Shown piece after piece: positions 21,017 to 29,209 of a stretch of 64,000 nucleotides of DNA (position 1 is its first letter; each line of letters begins with the position of its first letter). The stretch covers positions 682,001-746,000 of the forward strand of contig NZ_CP116256.1 in the NCBI RefSeq assembly GCF_027947575.1, given 5' to 3'. This DNA is from Streptomyces rubrogriseus. GTDB taxonomy: Bacteria > Actinomycetota > Actinomycetes > Streptomycetales > Streptomycetaceae. Position numbers and translations under genes: made by a program. Below the pieces are notes generated by a model that saw only the letters and a list, made by a program, of their open reading frames with translations, was not told where the DNA came from and ran no database searches.

Positions 21017-21619
21017 TCAGGAGTTGTACGCGCTCTGCGCCCGCTCGAGCCCCTCGATCACCAGGGCCTCCACCGCGTCCGCCGCCCGGTCCACGAAGTA
21101 GTCCAGCTCCTTGCGCTCCGTCGACGAGAAGTCCCGCAGCACGAAATCCGCCACCGGCATCCGCCCCGGCGGCCGCCCGATCCCGAACCGCACCCGGTGG
21201 TAGTCCGGGCCCAGCGACTTCGTGATCGACTTCAGGCCGTTGTGCCCGTTGTCCCCGCCGCCCAGCTTCAGCCGCAGCACGCCGTAGTCGATGTCCAGCT
21301 CGTCGTGCACCGCCACGATGTTGCCGACCGGGACCTTGTAGAAGTCCCGCAGCGCCGTCACCGGACCGCCCGACACGTTCATGAACGACATCGGCTTCGC
21401 CAGGATCACCCGCCGGTTGGCCGGCCCCGGCGGACCGATCCGCCCCTCGACCACCTGGGCCTGCGCCTTGCCGTGCCGCTTGAAGCGCGCCCCCATCCGC
21501 TCCGCCAGCAGGTCCGCCACCATGAAACCGACGTTGTGCCGGTTCGAGGCGTACTCGGGGCCCGGATTGCCGAGGCCGGCCACCAGCCACGGAGCGCCCG
21601 CGTCCGTCGTCACGTCCAT
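21017..21619 (-). CDS. pth: Peptidyl-tRNA hydrolase
   Basis: Releases tRNA from peptidyl-tRNA dropped by ribosomes. A 200-residue protein with the family motifs [21 protein letters not shown] (catalytic His in NRHNVG), [19 protein letters not shown] (catalytic Asp) and [12 protein letters not shown]. The ATG at 21619 has AAGGAG 4 nt upstream, so the longer open frame is rejected. It follows rplY by 106 bp; the two are translation genes and the pairing is common in Gram-positive bacteria. Confidence 0.96.
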   Translation of the reverse strand: MDVTTDAGAPWLVAGLGNPGPEYASNRHNVGFMVADLLAERMGARFKRHGKAQAQVVEGRIGPPGPANRRVILAKPMSFMNVSGGPVTALRDFYKVPVGNIVAVHDELDIDYGVLRLKLGGGDNGHNGLKSITKSLGPDYHRVRFGIGRPPGRMPVADFVLRDFSSTERKELDYFVDRAADAVEALVIEGLERAQSAYNS

Positions 21620-21725
21620 GTCTCCTTCGTGTCCCTCGTACCCGTCCGTACCCGTCCACACATACGCGTCGGCCGCTGCCCCGCACGGGAACAGCGGCCG
21701 ACCACACGATGACCTTCGGGGAGGA

Positions 21726-22322
21726 TCAGGCCTCCGCGGCAGCCTCGCCCTCGCCCTCACCCTCGGCCGGGGCCTCCTCCGCCTGCGCGGACAGGACCTG
21801 CAGCACCACGGTGTCGCCGTCCACGTCCAGCTTCACGCCCGACGGCAGCGCGATGTCCTTGGCGTGGATCGAGGCACCGGCCTCCAGACCCGCCACCGAC
21901 ACGGTGACCTGCTGCGGGATGTGCGTGGCCTCGGCCTCGACCGGCAGCGCGTCCAGGACGTACTCCAGCAGGAACCCGCCCGGGGCCAGCTCGCCCTCGG
22001 CCTGCACCGGGATCTCGACCGACACGGTCTCGCCGCGCTTCACCAGCTGCAGGTCGACGTGCTCCAGGAAGCCCTTGATCGGGTCACGCTGGACCGACTT
22101 CGGGATCGCCAGCTCGTTGGTCTTGCCGTCGATGTCCAGCGCGATCAGCACGTTCGACGTACGCAGCGCCATCAGCAGCTCGTGACCCGGCAGGGTCAGG
22201 TGCAGCGGGTCCGAACCGTGGCCGTACAGAACGCCGGGGACCTTGTTGTCACGACGGATACGACGCGCGGCGCCCTTGCCGAACTCGGTACGGGACTCGG
22301 CGGTGAGCTTCACCTCGGCCAT
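21726..22322 (-). CDS. rplY: 50S ribosomal protein L25 (general stress protein Ctc type)
   Basis: Binds 5S rRNA. The 198-residue protein is of the long Ctc/TL5 type: an N-terminal L25 domain ([20 protein letters not shown], then [12 protein letters not shown]), the C-terminal beta domain, and an acidic Ala/Glu tail ([17 protein letters not shown]). GAGGAG lies 6 nt before the ATG. A long hairpin in its leader (22424-22483) may be an autoregulatory site. It lies between prs and pth on the same strand. Confidence 0.95.
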   Translation of the reverse strand: MAEVKLTAESRTEFGKGAARRIRRDNKVPGVLYGHGSDPLHLTLPGHELLMALRTSNVLIALDIDGKTNELAIPKSVQRDPIKGFLEHVDLQLVKRGETVSVEIPVQAEGELAPGGFLLEYVLDALPVEAEATHIPQQVTVSVAGLEAGASIHAKDIALPSGVKLDVDGDTVVLQVLSAQAEEAPAEGEGEGEAAAEA

Positions 22323-22423
22323 GATCACTCCTCGTAGAAAGACAGAAACGGACGTGGTCACCCGGCCACGAACGGCCTGCTACGAAGAGCGCGTCGATAA
22401 CGGACAGCCACACCCGCGAACAC

Positions 22424-22483
22424 GGGTACGGCCTCCCTCGCCGAGCAACTTCAGCAGTCTACTCGGAGAGGAAGGCCGTACCC
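22424..22483 (-). promoter_or_regulatory. Leader hairpin upstream of rplY (candidate L25 leader)
   Basis: In the minus-strand RNA, GGGUACGGCCU pairs with AGGCCGUACCC (11 bp). After an asymmetric internal loop, CCGAG pairs with CUCGG, closing a loop with UAGACUGCUGAAGUUG. It lies about 100 nt before the rplY start and 50 nt after prs. Actinobacterial L25 leaders have been described, and the internal loop could mimic the 5S rRNA site. A simple prs terminator is the alternative; only four U follow, on the wrong side for that. Confidence 0.5.
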
Positions 22484-22535
22484 AAAACGATCAACAGGCG
22501 GTACCGGAGCCTGCAGAACGGTTACTGCACAATGC

Positions 22536-23510
22536 TCACTGCTCGTCGAACAGGCTCGTCACCGAACCGTCCTCGAACACCTCACGCACCGCGCGCGCGA
22601 TCGTCGGCGCGATCGACAGCACCGTGATCTTGTCCAGCTCCAGCTCGCTCGCCGACGGCAGCGTGTTCGTGAACACGAACTCGCTCACCTTCGAGTTCTT
22701 CAAACGGTCCGCCGCCGGACCCGACAGCACACCGTGCGTCGCCGTCACGATGACGTCCTCCGCACCGTGGGCGAACAGCGCGTCCGCCGCCGCACAGATC
22801 GTGCCACCCGTGTCGATCATGTCGTCCACCAGGACGCAGATGCGGCCCTTCACGTCACCCACGACCTCGTGCACCGTGACCTGGTTCGCCACGTCCTTGT
22901 CGCGCCGCTTGTGCACGATCGCCAACGGCGCGCCCAGACGGTCGCACCAGCGGTCCGCGACCCGCACCCGGCCCGCGTCCGGCGAGACCACCGTCAGCTT
23001 CGAACGGTCCACCTTCGCACCCACGTAGTCCGCCAGCAGCGGCAGCGCGAACAGGTGGTCCACCGGACCGTCGAAGAAGCCCTGGATCTGGTCCGTGTGC
23101 AGGTCCACGGCCAGGATTCGGTCGGCACCCGCGGTCTTCATCAGATCCGCGATCAGACGCGCCGAGATCGGTTCACGTCCACGGTGCTTCTTGTCCTGCC
23201 GCGCGTAACCGTAGAACGGCACGATGACGGTGATGGAGCGGGCCGACGCGCGCTTCAACGCGTCGATCATGATCAGCTGCTCCATGACCCACTTGTTGAT
23301 CGGAGCCGTGTGGCTCTGGATCAGGAAACAGTCCGCACCACGCGCCGACTCCTGATACCGCACATAGATCTCACCGTTGGCGAAGTCGAAGGCCTTCGTC
23401 GGGACGACCCCGACACCCAGCTGCTGGGCGACCTCCTCGGCAAGCTCGGGGTGTGCGCGGCCGGAGAAGAACATCATCTTCTTCTCGCCGGTCGTCTTGA
23501 TCCCGGTCAC
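22536..23510 (-). CDS. prs: Ribose-phosphate pyrophosphokinase (PRPP synthetase)
   Basis: Makes PRPP from ribose-5-phosphate and ATP for purine, pyrimidine, His and Trp synthesis. A 324-residue class I enzyme with the catalytic flexible loop YGYARQDKKHRGREPIS, the divalent-cation site AVDLHTDQIQGFF and the PRPP-binding loop CVLVDDMIDTGGTI. The GTG at 23510 has GAGGAG 9 nt upstream. It follows glmU by 131 bp, a conserved pair that links nucleotide and cell-wall precursor supply. Confidence 0.96.
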   Translation of the reverse strand: MTGIKTTGEKKMMFFSGRAHPELAEEVAQQLGVGVVPTKAFDFANGEIYVRYQESARGADCFLIQSHTAPINKWVMEQLIMIDALKRASARSITVIVPFYGYARQDKKHRGREPISARLIADLMKTAGADRILAVDLHTDQIQGFFDGPVDHLFALPLLADYVGAKVDRSKLTVVSPDAGRVRVADRWCDRLGAPLAIVHKRRDKDVANQVTVHEVVGDVKGRICVLVDDMIDTGGTICAAADALFAHGAEDVIVTATHGVLSGPAADRLKNSKVSEFVFTNTLPSASELELDKITVLSIAPTIARAVREVFEDGSVTSLFDEQ

Positions 23511-23641
23511 AGCACTTTCTCCTCAGAGGTTCGCAGCTGAGCTCATGGGCGCTCTCCCGACTGGCCGCGGGGGCGTCTCAGCTGGTGGGGTGCGGATGTG
23601 CACTTATCACGGTACGCCGTGTTCGACGCGCCGGTTTCCGG

Positions 23642-25090
23642 TCAGTCTTCGCCGCCCGCCTCGCGGGACACCGCCTCGGCCGCCTTCGCCGCCGCGCTCC
23701 CCGGACGCTTCCGGGCCACCCAACCCTCGATATTCCGCTGCTGGCCACGGGCCACGGCCAGCGAACCGGGCGGCACGTCCTTCGTGATCACCGAGCCGGC
23801 GGCGGTGTAGGCACCGTCCCCGACCGTGACAGGAGCCACAAACATGTTGTCCGAACCCGTACGGCAGTGCGAGCCGATCGTCGTGTGGTGCTTGTCCTGA
23901 CCGTCGTAGTTCACGAACACACTCGCGGCACCGATGTTCGTGAAGTCCCCGACGGTCGCGTCACCCATGTAGGAGAGGTGCGGAACCTTCGTCCCCTCAC
24001 CGATCGACGAGTTCTTCGCCTCGACGAACGTACCGATCTTCGACTTCAGCCCGAGCCGGGTACCCGGCCGCAGATACGCGTACGGACCCACGGACGCCTG
24101 CGGACCCACATGGGCACCGTTGGCCACCGTGTTGTCCACCCGCGCCCCGGCCTCCACCCGCGTGTCCGTGAGCCGCGTGTTCGGCCCGACCTCGCACCCC
24201 TCGGCGAGATGCGTGGCGCCGTGCAGCTGCGTACCCGGGTGCACGACCACGTCCTGCTCGAACGTCACCGTCACGTCCACCCACGTCGTCGCCGGATCCA
24301 CCACCGTCACGCCGGCCAGCATCGCCCCGGTCAGCAGCCGGTCGTTGAGGATCCGGCGCGCCTCGGCGAGCTGCACACGGTTGTTGATCCCCGCGATCTC
24401 CCGGTGGTCCCCGGCCACCGACGCGCCCACCCGGTGCCCCGCCTCGCGCAGGATCCCGAGCACGTCCGTGAGGTACTCCTCGCCCTGGCTGTTGTCCGTC
24501 CGCACCTTGCCCAGCGCGTCCGCGAGCAACTGCCCGTCGAAGGCGAACACACCCGAGTTGATCTCCCGGATCGCCCGCTGCGACTCCGAGGCGTCCTTGT
24601 GCTCCACGATCGCCGTGACGGCACCCGAGGCACCGTCCCGCACGATCCGCCCGTACCCCGTCGCGTCCGGCACCTCGGCCGTCAGCACCGTCACGGCGTT
24701 CCCGTCGGAGGTGTGCGTGGCGGCGAGCGCCCTGAGCGTCTCGCCGGTCAGCAGCGGAGTGTCACCGCAGACCACCACCACGGTGCCGTCCACGGCACCG
24801 CCCAGCGCCTCCAGGCCCATCCGCACGGCGTGCCCGGTGCCGTTCTGCTGCTCCTGGACGGCGGTGCGTACGTCGGGGGCGACCTCGGCGAGGTGCGCGG
24901 TGACCTTCTCGCGGGCGTGCCCGACGACGGCGACCAGGTTCTCGGGGTCCAGCTCACCGGCGGCGGCGAGCACGTGCCCCACGAGGGACCGGCCGCACAG
25001 CTCGTGCAGGACCTTGGGTGTGGCCGACTTCATACGGGTGCCCTCACCCGCTGCGAGAACGACGACGGCTGCCGGGCGAATGGCGCTCAC
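23642..25090 (-). CDS. glmU: Bifunctional GlmU (GlcNAc-1-P uridyltransferase / GlcN-1-P acetyltransferase)
   Basis: Makes UDP-GlcNAc for peptidoglycan. A 482-residue protein. The N-terminal pyrophosphorylase domain has [20 protein letters not shown] and the [10 protein letters not shown] motif. The C-terminal left-handed beta helix carries hexapeptide repeats with the acetyl-transfer His in [13 protein letters not shown] and [14 protein letters not shown] 25090 ([11 protein letters not shown]) gives the usual length; the longer frame runs into the tRNA region. It heads a minus-strand series glmU-prs-rplY-pth, next to tRNA-Gln. Confidence 0.96.
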   Translation of the reverse strand: MSAIRPAAVVVLAAGEGTRMKSATPKVLHELCGRSLVGHVLAAAGELDPENLVAVVGHAREKVTAHLAEVAPDVRTAVQEQQNGTGHAVRMGLEALGGAVDGTVVVVCGDTPLLTGETLRALAATHTSDGNAVTVLTAEVPDATGYGRIVRDGASGAVTAIVEHKDASESQRAIREINSGVFAFDGQLLADALGKVRTDNSQGEEYLTDVLGILREAGHRVGASVAGDHREIAGINNRVQLAEARRILNDRLLTGAMLAGVTVVDPATTWVDVTVTFEQDVVVHPGTQLHGATHLAEGCEVGPNTRLTDTRVEAGARVDNTVANGAHVGPQASVGPYAYLRPGTRLGLKSKIGTFVEAKNSSIGEGTKVPHLSYMGDATVGDFTNIGAASVFVNYDGQDKHHTTIGSHCRTGSDNMFVAPVTVGDGAYTAAGSVITKDVPPGSLAVARGQQRNIEGWVARKRPGSAAAKAAEAVSREAGGED

Positions 25091-25201
25091 GGGATGCCCT
25101 TCGGCTGTTGAGGAGGTGGGGACATCCGCAGGATACCGGGGCGGTTTGTGGGGGACATGAGTGCGGGCCCCGACAGTGATGTCAGGGCCCGGAGGCAACA
25201 G

Positions 25202-25274
25202 CTCCCCCATCAGGATTTGAACCTGAACTTAAGGGACCAAAACCCTCAGTGCTGCCTGATTACACCATGGGGGA
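25202..25274 (-). tRNA. tRNA-Gln (anticodon TTG)
   Basis: The minus-strand sequence folds as a 73-nt cloverleaf: acceptor TCCCCCA/TGGGGGA, D arm GTGT...GCAC, anticodon stem GAGGG/CCCTT with loop TTTTGGT (anticodon TTG), and T arm TCAGG-TTCAAAT-CCTGA. The discriminator base is G and CCA is not encoded. It lies just upstream of glmU on the same strand. Confidence 0.95.
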
Positions 25275-25488
25275 TGGAACTCGGTCGAACCGGACATTCC
25301 GTCAGCTCGCCGAGGCGGCACCCCACACTATGCCGTACCGAATGCCTTCCGTGCGACGGTACAACTCGCCGTCCGGATCCCCTCGTCCACCGATCGGCGG
25401 CGAAGCTCGGGGCCTCGCGGGATATCGCGTCGTATCGTTTGTCGAAAGTCACCGGAAATGGGGCGCCCGGCGCCCGTAGGCTGGAGGC

Positions 25489-26805
25489 ATGACCACGACG
25501 GGGGAAGACCACGTACCGGCCCGGGGTGGGCCTTGGTGGTGGGACAGGCGGCGCGGCGCGGTGCTCGATGTGAGCCTCGGGGTCGCGTCCGCGCTGGAGT
25601 GCGCGGCGGAGGGGGTTCCGTTCGCGCGGGACGCCGGGATTCCGTTGGCGATGGGGGTGGTGTTCGGGCTGCTGGCCGGTTCGGTGCTGGTGGTGCGGCG
25701 GAAGTGGCCGATCGCGGTGGTGCTGGTGGCTCTCGCCATCACGCCGGCCGAGATGGGTTTCCTGATGGGGGTCGTCGGTCTGTACACGCTGGCGGCGTGC
25801 GAGTTGCCGCGGCGGATCATCGGGGCCCTGGCCGGGATGTCGTTCGCGGGGACGTTGATCGTGACGTTCGTGCGGTTGCGGCAGGACATGGCCGGGGACG
25901 GCGTGGACCTGGGGAACTGGTTCTTCGCGTTCGCGGCGATCGGGTCGTCGCTGGGTCTGACCGCGCCGCCTTTGCTGCTGGGGTTGTACGTGGGGCAGCG
26001 GCGTCGGCTGATGGAGAGTCTGCGGGAGCGGGCGGACAGCCTGGAGCGTGAGTTGCAGTTGCTCGCGGAGCGGGCGGAGGAGCGCGCGGAGTGGGCGCGT
26101 GGTGAGGAGCGGACGCGGATCGCGCGGGAGATGCACGACGTGGTGGCGCACCGGGTGAGTCTGATGGTGGTGCACGCGGCGGCGTTGCAGGCGGTGGCGC
26201 GGAAGGATCCGGAGAAGGCGGTGAAGAACGCGGCCCTGGTGGGGGACATGGGGCGGCAGGCGCTGACGGAGCTGCGGGAGATGCTCGGGGTGCTGCGCAG
26301 TGGCGGGGTCGGTGCGCGGGCGGAGCGGGCGTCGGTGCCGTTGGCGGCGGTCGGGGTGGCTGCGGCTGCGGCGGCTTCGCGGGCGGCGGAGGACGGGGAG
26401 TCGTCGGACGGGCCGTGTCTGTCGGAGTTGGACGAGTTGATCGGGCAGTCGGAGGCGGCCGGGATGGCTGTGGATCTGTCGGTGGAGGGGGAGGTGCGGT
26501 TGTATGCGGCGGAGGTGGAGTCGACGGCGTTCCGGGTGGTGCAGGAGGCGTTGACGAACGTGCACAAGCACGCGGCGGGCGCGAAGACGTATGTGCGGTT
26601 GGCGCACCGGGTGTCGGAGATCGCGATGCAGGTGGAGAACGAGCCGCCGCCGGAGGTCTCGGCGGCGTCGTCGGCGCGGTTGCCGTCGGGTGGCAATGGG
26701 CTGGTGGGGATGAAGGAGCGGGTGGCCGCGTTGGGCGGGGTGTTCGTGTCGGGGCCGACGGATGCGGGGGGTTTCCGGGTGTCGGCGGTGATTCCGGCGT
26801 CGTAG
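25489..26805 (+). CDS. Orphan NarL-type sensor histidine kinase
   Basis: A 438-residue membrane sensor. Four or five hydrophobic helices occupy residues 25-165, followed by a coiled coil (LRERADSLERELQLLAERAEE). The HisKA_3 phosphoacceptor box is RTRIAREMHDVVAHRVS (His in EMHD). ATP-binding motifs are EALTNVHKHA (N box) and GNGLVGMKERVAALGG (G box). No response regulator gene is adjacent, so its partner is elsewhere; the orphan regulators at 4460 and 11671 are possibilities only. TAGGCT lies 7 nt before the ATG, so the mRNA may be leaderless. Confidence 0.9.
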   Translation: MTTTGEDHVPARGGPWWWDRRRGAVLDVSLGVASALECAAEGVPFARDAGIPLAMGVVFGLLAGSVLVVRRKWPIAVVLVALAITPAEMGFLMGVVGLYTLAACELPRRIIGALAGMSFAGTLIVTFVRLRQDMAGDGVDLGNWFFAFAAIGSSLGLTAPPLLLGLYVGQRRRLMESLRERADSLERELQLLAERAEERAEWARGEERTRIAREMHDVVAHRVSLMVVHAAALQAVARKDPEKAVKNAALVGDMGRQALTELREMLGVLRSGGVGARAERASVPLAAVGVAAAAAASRAAEDGESSDGPCLSELDELIGQSEAAGMAVDLSVEGEVRLYAAEVESTAFRVVQEALTNVHKHAAGAKTYVRLAHRVSEIAMQVENEPPPEVSAASSARLPSGGNGLVGMKERVAALGGVFVSGPTDAGGFRVSAVIPAS

Positions 26806-26819
26806 CCGTGGGCCGGGCG

Positions 26820-27314
26820 TCAGTTCGCGGTGAGGCGGGTGGGCTGGGTGCCGGCGACGAGGGTGGCGAGGGCGGTGTCGATGGTGGGGCCGAGGTACCA
26901 GTCGCCGGTGTGGTCCAGGGCGTAGACGCGGCCTTCGGCGTCGATGGCGACGAGGGCCTGGCTGTCGGTCTCGGTGCCGAGGGGGCAGGTCTGGGTGCCG
27001 AGGGCGCGGCCGAGGTCGCCGAGGGTGCGGGCCATGTGGAGGCCGTGCAGGGGGTCCAGGTGCAGGGTGGCGGGGGCGATCTGGCGGCCGGGTCCGGTGG
27101 GTGCGATGTGCAGACCGCCGAATTCGGCCCAGGCCTCGACTGCGGCGGGGAAGACGGTGTGGCGGTGTCCTGCGGGTGAGGTGTGTTCGCGCAGGGTGTC
27201 GGCCCAGATCTCGGCCTGCTTGATGTCCCAGCGTCCGGGTTGCCAGCCGGCGTCGCGCAGTGCGGCGTCGACGGGGACGGGGAAGCGGGTGGTGGAGGTG
27301 CGGTCGGCTTGCAT
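26820..27314 (-). CDS. SUKH-3 family immunity protein
   Basis: A 164-residue cytoplasmic protein. It matches the SUKH-3 pattern I know: VDAALRDAGWQPGR near the N-terminus, then FPAAVEAWAEFGGLHI, TGPGRQIAP, LGRALGTQTCPLGTE, LVAIDAEGRVYALDHTGDWY and LGPTIDTALATLV. SUKH proteins neutralise nucleic-acid-attacking toxins of polymorphic toxin systems. It lies directly downstream of the YwqJ-type deaminase (65-bp gap, same strand), the usual toxin-then-immunity order, so it is the likely antidote. It converges with the histidine kinase. Confidence 0.85.
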   Translation of the reverse strand: MQADRTSTTRFPVPVDAALRDAGWQPGRWDIKQAEIWADTLREHTSPAGHRHTVFPAAVEAWAEFGGLHIAPTGPGRQIAPATLHLDPLHGLHMARTLGDLGRALGTQTCPLGTETDSQALVAIDAEGRVYALDHTGDWYLGPTIDTALATLVAGTQPTRLTAN

Positions 27315-27379
27315 CGGCCCTTGGTTCGTTTCGGTCGGCTGGTTCGGCGCGATCTGAGTGATCTGCTCGATCTGCTCGG

Positions 27380-27910
27380 TCAGTCCTTCTCCGTCGCGGG
27401 GTCGACGACGCGGACGCCGAAGTGTGCGCTGAGGGCGGTGCAGGCGCGGCAGGGTGCGGCGAAGGCGCCGTGGAGGGGGTCGCCGTCCTCGCGGATGCGG
27501 CGGGTGGTGAGCTTGGCGTGTTTGAGTGCTTTGCGGGCTTCGCCGTTGGTCATGGGTTTTCGTGCGGCGCGTTTGCTGCGGGCGGCGTCGGCGGTGGCCA
27601 GGTGCCGTGAGATGAGGATCGTCTCGGCGCAGCGGCCGGTGTAACGGTCTCGTTGGCCGCTGGTGAGGGTGTCGAGGAAGTCCTGCACGAGGTGGTGCAG
27701 GGCGGGTGGCGTGTCGGCGCGCGTGGCGGTGCCGGTGAGGGTGGTGCCGCGTACGGAGAGGGCGGCGGCGACGGTCGGGAGTATGCCGTCGCGGCGGTGC
27801 CGGAGGGTGGGGGTCCGGAGGGTGTCGGTGCTGCTCCAGCCGATGCGTGGGTCGCCGCCGCGGGGGTCGTCGGACCGCCCGGTGTCGGGTCCCGTCTGTG
27901 TCGCACTCAT
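27380..27910 (-). CDS. YwqJ-type nucleic-acid deaminase toxin (putative)
   Basis: A 176-residue protein. The C-terminal half has deaminase-fold zinc motifs: GRCAETILISRHL (C-A-E) and, about 60 residues later, APCRACTAL (P-C-x-x-C), the pairing that defines YwqJ-type deaminases. Residues 1-60 are polar and show no signal peptide, membrane helix, RHS or WXG100 leader, so no export route is visible. The ATG at 27910 has GGGGAAG in front. It is followed by a SUKH-3 gene and is divergent from the WHH-SUKH gene. Substrate (DNA, RNA or nucleotide) is unknown. Confidence 0.75.
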   Translation of the reverse strand: MSATQTGPDTGRSDDPRGGDPRIGWSSTDTLRTPTLRHRRDGILPTVAAALSVRGTTLTGTATRADTPPALHHLVQDFLDTLTSGQRDRYTGRCAETILISRHLATADAARSKRAARKPMTNGEARKALKHAKLTTRRIREDGDPLHGAFAAPCRACTALSAHFGVRVVDPATEKD

Positions 27911-28203
27911 GATCGTCTTCCCCTCCTGAGCATCCCCCCGAAGGTCACAGAGTGCCAAATCCCGGGGCTGCTGTGGAAGCTGGGGCGGGGTGACACGCCC
28001 GGGTATGGGCGGTGTGTCACGGGAGGGTGACGGCTGGTCACGGAAGTGGTGGTGTCGCGTGCCGGGTGCGGGGTCCGGCGCCGGTGACCCCTCTCGCCGT
28101 ACCGCATAGGCTGTCGGCACCGCGCTCGCACGCGGTGAATCCAGACAGTGCAGGCAGATCAGACGGATCTGGCAGCAGACAGACGCCGCAGGGGGCAACC
28201 GCC

Positions 28204-29202
28204 ATGACGACAGGTCGGCTCGGGCAAGCAGCCGCGCCGCCGAACGCGGCCTATGCCGGGCAGGTCGTGCATTTCCCGGATCCGGTGCGTGCGGCCCGTC
28301 ACCCGAGAGGGGTACGGGTGGACGCGGGTGGTTACCCCGAGTTCTCGCCGTACGCGCGTGCGGTCGCGGAGATCGCGGATCCGCCGGAGGGGTTCGGGGT
28401 CGACGAGTTGCGGCTGACGGACTACGTGTCGGCGAACGCGGCCCTGTCGGCCTCGGGGCACGAGCTGTGGGACACGGTGCCCGCGGTGGCGACGCCGCAC
28501 GGCTGGACGTGGCACCACGTGGCGGGTTCGCGGCGCATGGAGCTGGTTCCGGTCGAGGTGAAGGCGTTGCTGCGGCACCACGGCGGGATCTCGACGGCGG
28601 TGGTGGACCAGGGCAAGCGCGGCACGCGGCCGTTGCAGGAGACGCGTCCGGTGCACTTCGGTCTGCCGAAGTCGGGTGTGGCGGTCACGGAGCAGCAGGT
28701 GCAGGGCGTCGAGGAGGACCTCGGGTATCGGCTGCCGGGCGCCTACCGGTCGTTCCTGAAGGCGGCGGGCGGTTGTGCGCCGGTGGGTACGGCGCTCGAC
28801 GCGGAGCTGGGGCTGCTGGTGGACCAGCCGTTCTTCACGGTGCGTGAGGAGGCGGCGGTCAACGACCTGGTCTATGTGAACAAGTGTCTGCGGGACCATC
28901 TGACGAAGGACTACCTGGGCGTCGCCTTCGTGCAGGGCGGTCTGCTCGCGGTGAAGGTGAAGGGCGAGCGGATCGGTTCGGTGTGGTTCTGCGCCTACGA
29001 CGACGTGCGGGACGTGGATCCGTCGTGGCCGCCGGCGGATCGGGTGGAGCGGCTGCTGCTGCCCTGCGGTGAGGACTTCGACGCGTTCCTGTCCCGGCTG
29101 GCGGGTTCCCCGCCGGAGCTGGAGACGGTGGCGAACCTGATGGTGGACGGCGGTTTCGCGCGTGCGGTGCCCGTGACGGCGGCGTCTTCGGTGGGGGAGT
29201 GA
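28204..29202 (+). CDS. WHH-type nuclease / SUKH-1 immunity fusion (putative)
   Basis: A 332-residue protein with two parts. Residues about 45-130 look like a WHH-family HNH/EndoVII nuclease toxin: GHELWDTV, then HGWTWHHV (WHH at 103-105), RMELVPVEV and HHGG. Residues about 155-320 are a SMI1/KNR4 (SUKH-1) domain: VTEQQVQGVEEDLGYRLPGA, YRSFLKAAGGCAPVG, YLGVAFVQGG and a late CGEDFDAFL. Toxin and antidote are thus on one chain, with no export signal. A 293-bp promoter region shared with the deaminase lies upstream; it has a CAGATC-N5-GATCTG hairpin at 28155-28171. The next gene starts 7 bp after the stop. Confidence 0.75.
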   Translation: MTTGRLGQAAAPPNAAYAGQVVHFPDPVRAARHPRGVRVDAGGYPEFSPYARAVAEIADPPEGFGVDELRLTDYVSANAALSASGHELWDTVPAVATPHGWTWHHVAGSRRMELVPVEVKALLRHHGGISTAVVDQGKRGTRPLQETRPVHFGLPKSGVAVTEQQVQGVEEDLGYRLPGAYRSFLKAAGGCAPVGTALDAELGLLVDQPFFTVREEAAVNDLVYVNKCLRDHLTKDYLGVAFVQGGLLAVKVKGERIGSVWFCAYDDVRDVDPSWPPADRVERLLLPCGEDFDAFLSRLAGSPPELETVANLMVDGGFARAVPVTAASSVGE

Positions 29203-29209
29203 GCTGACG

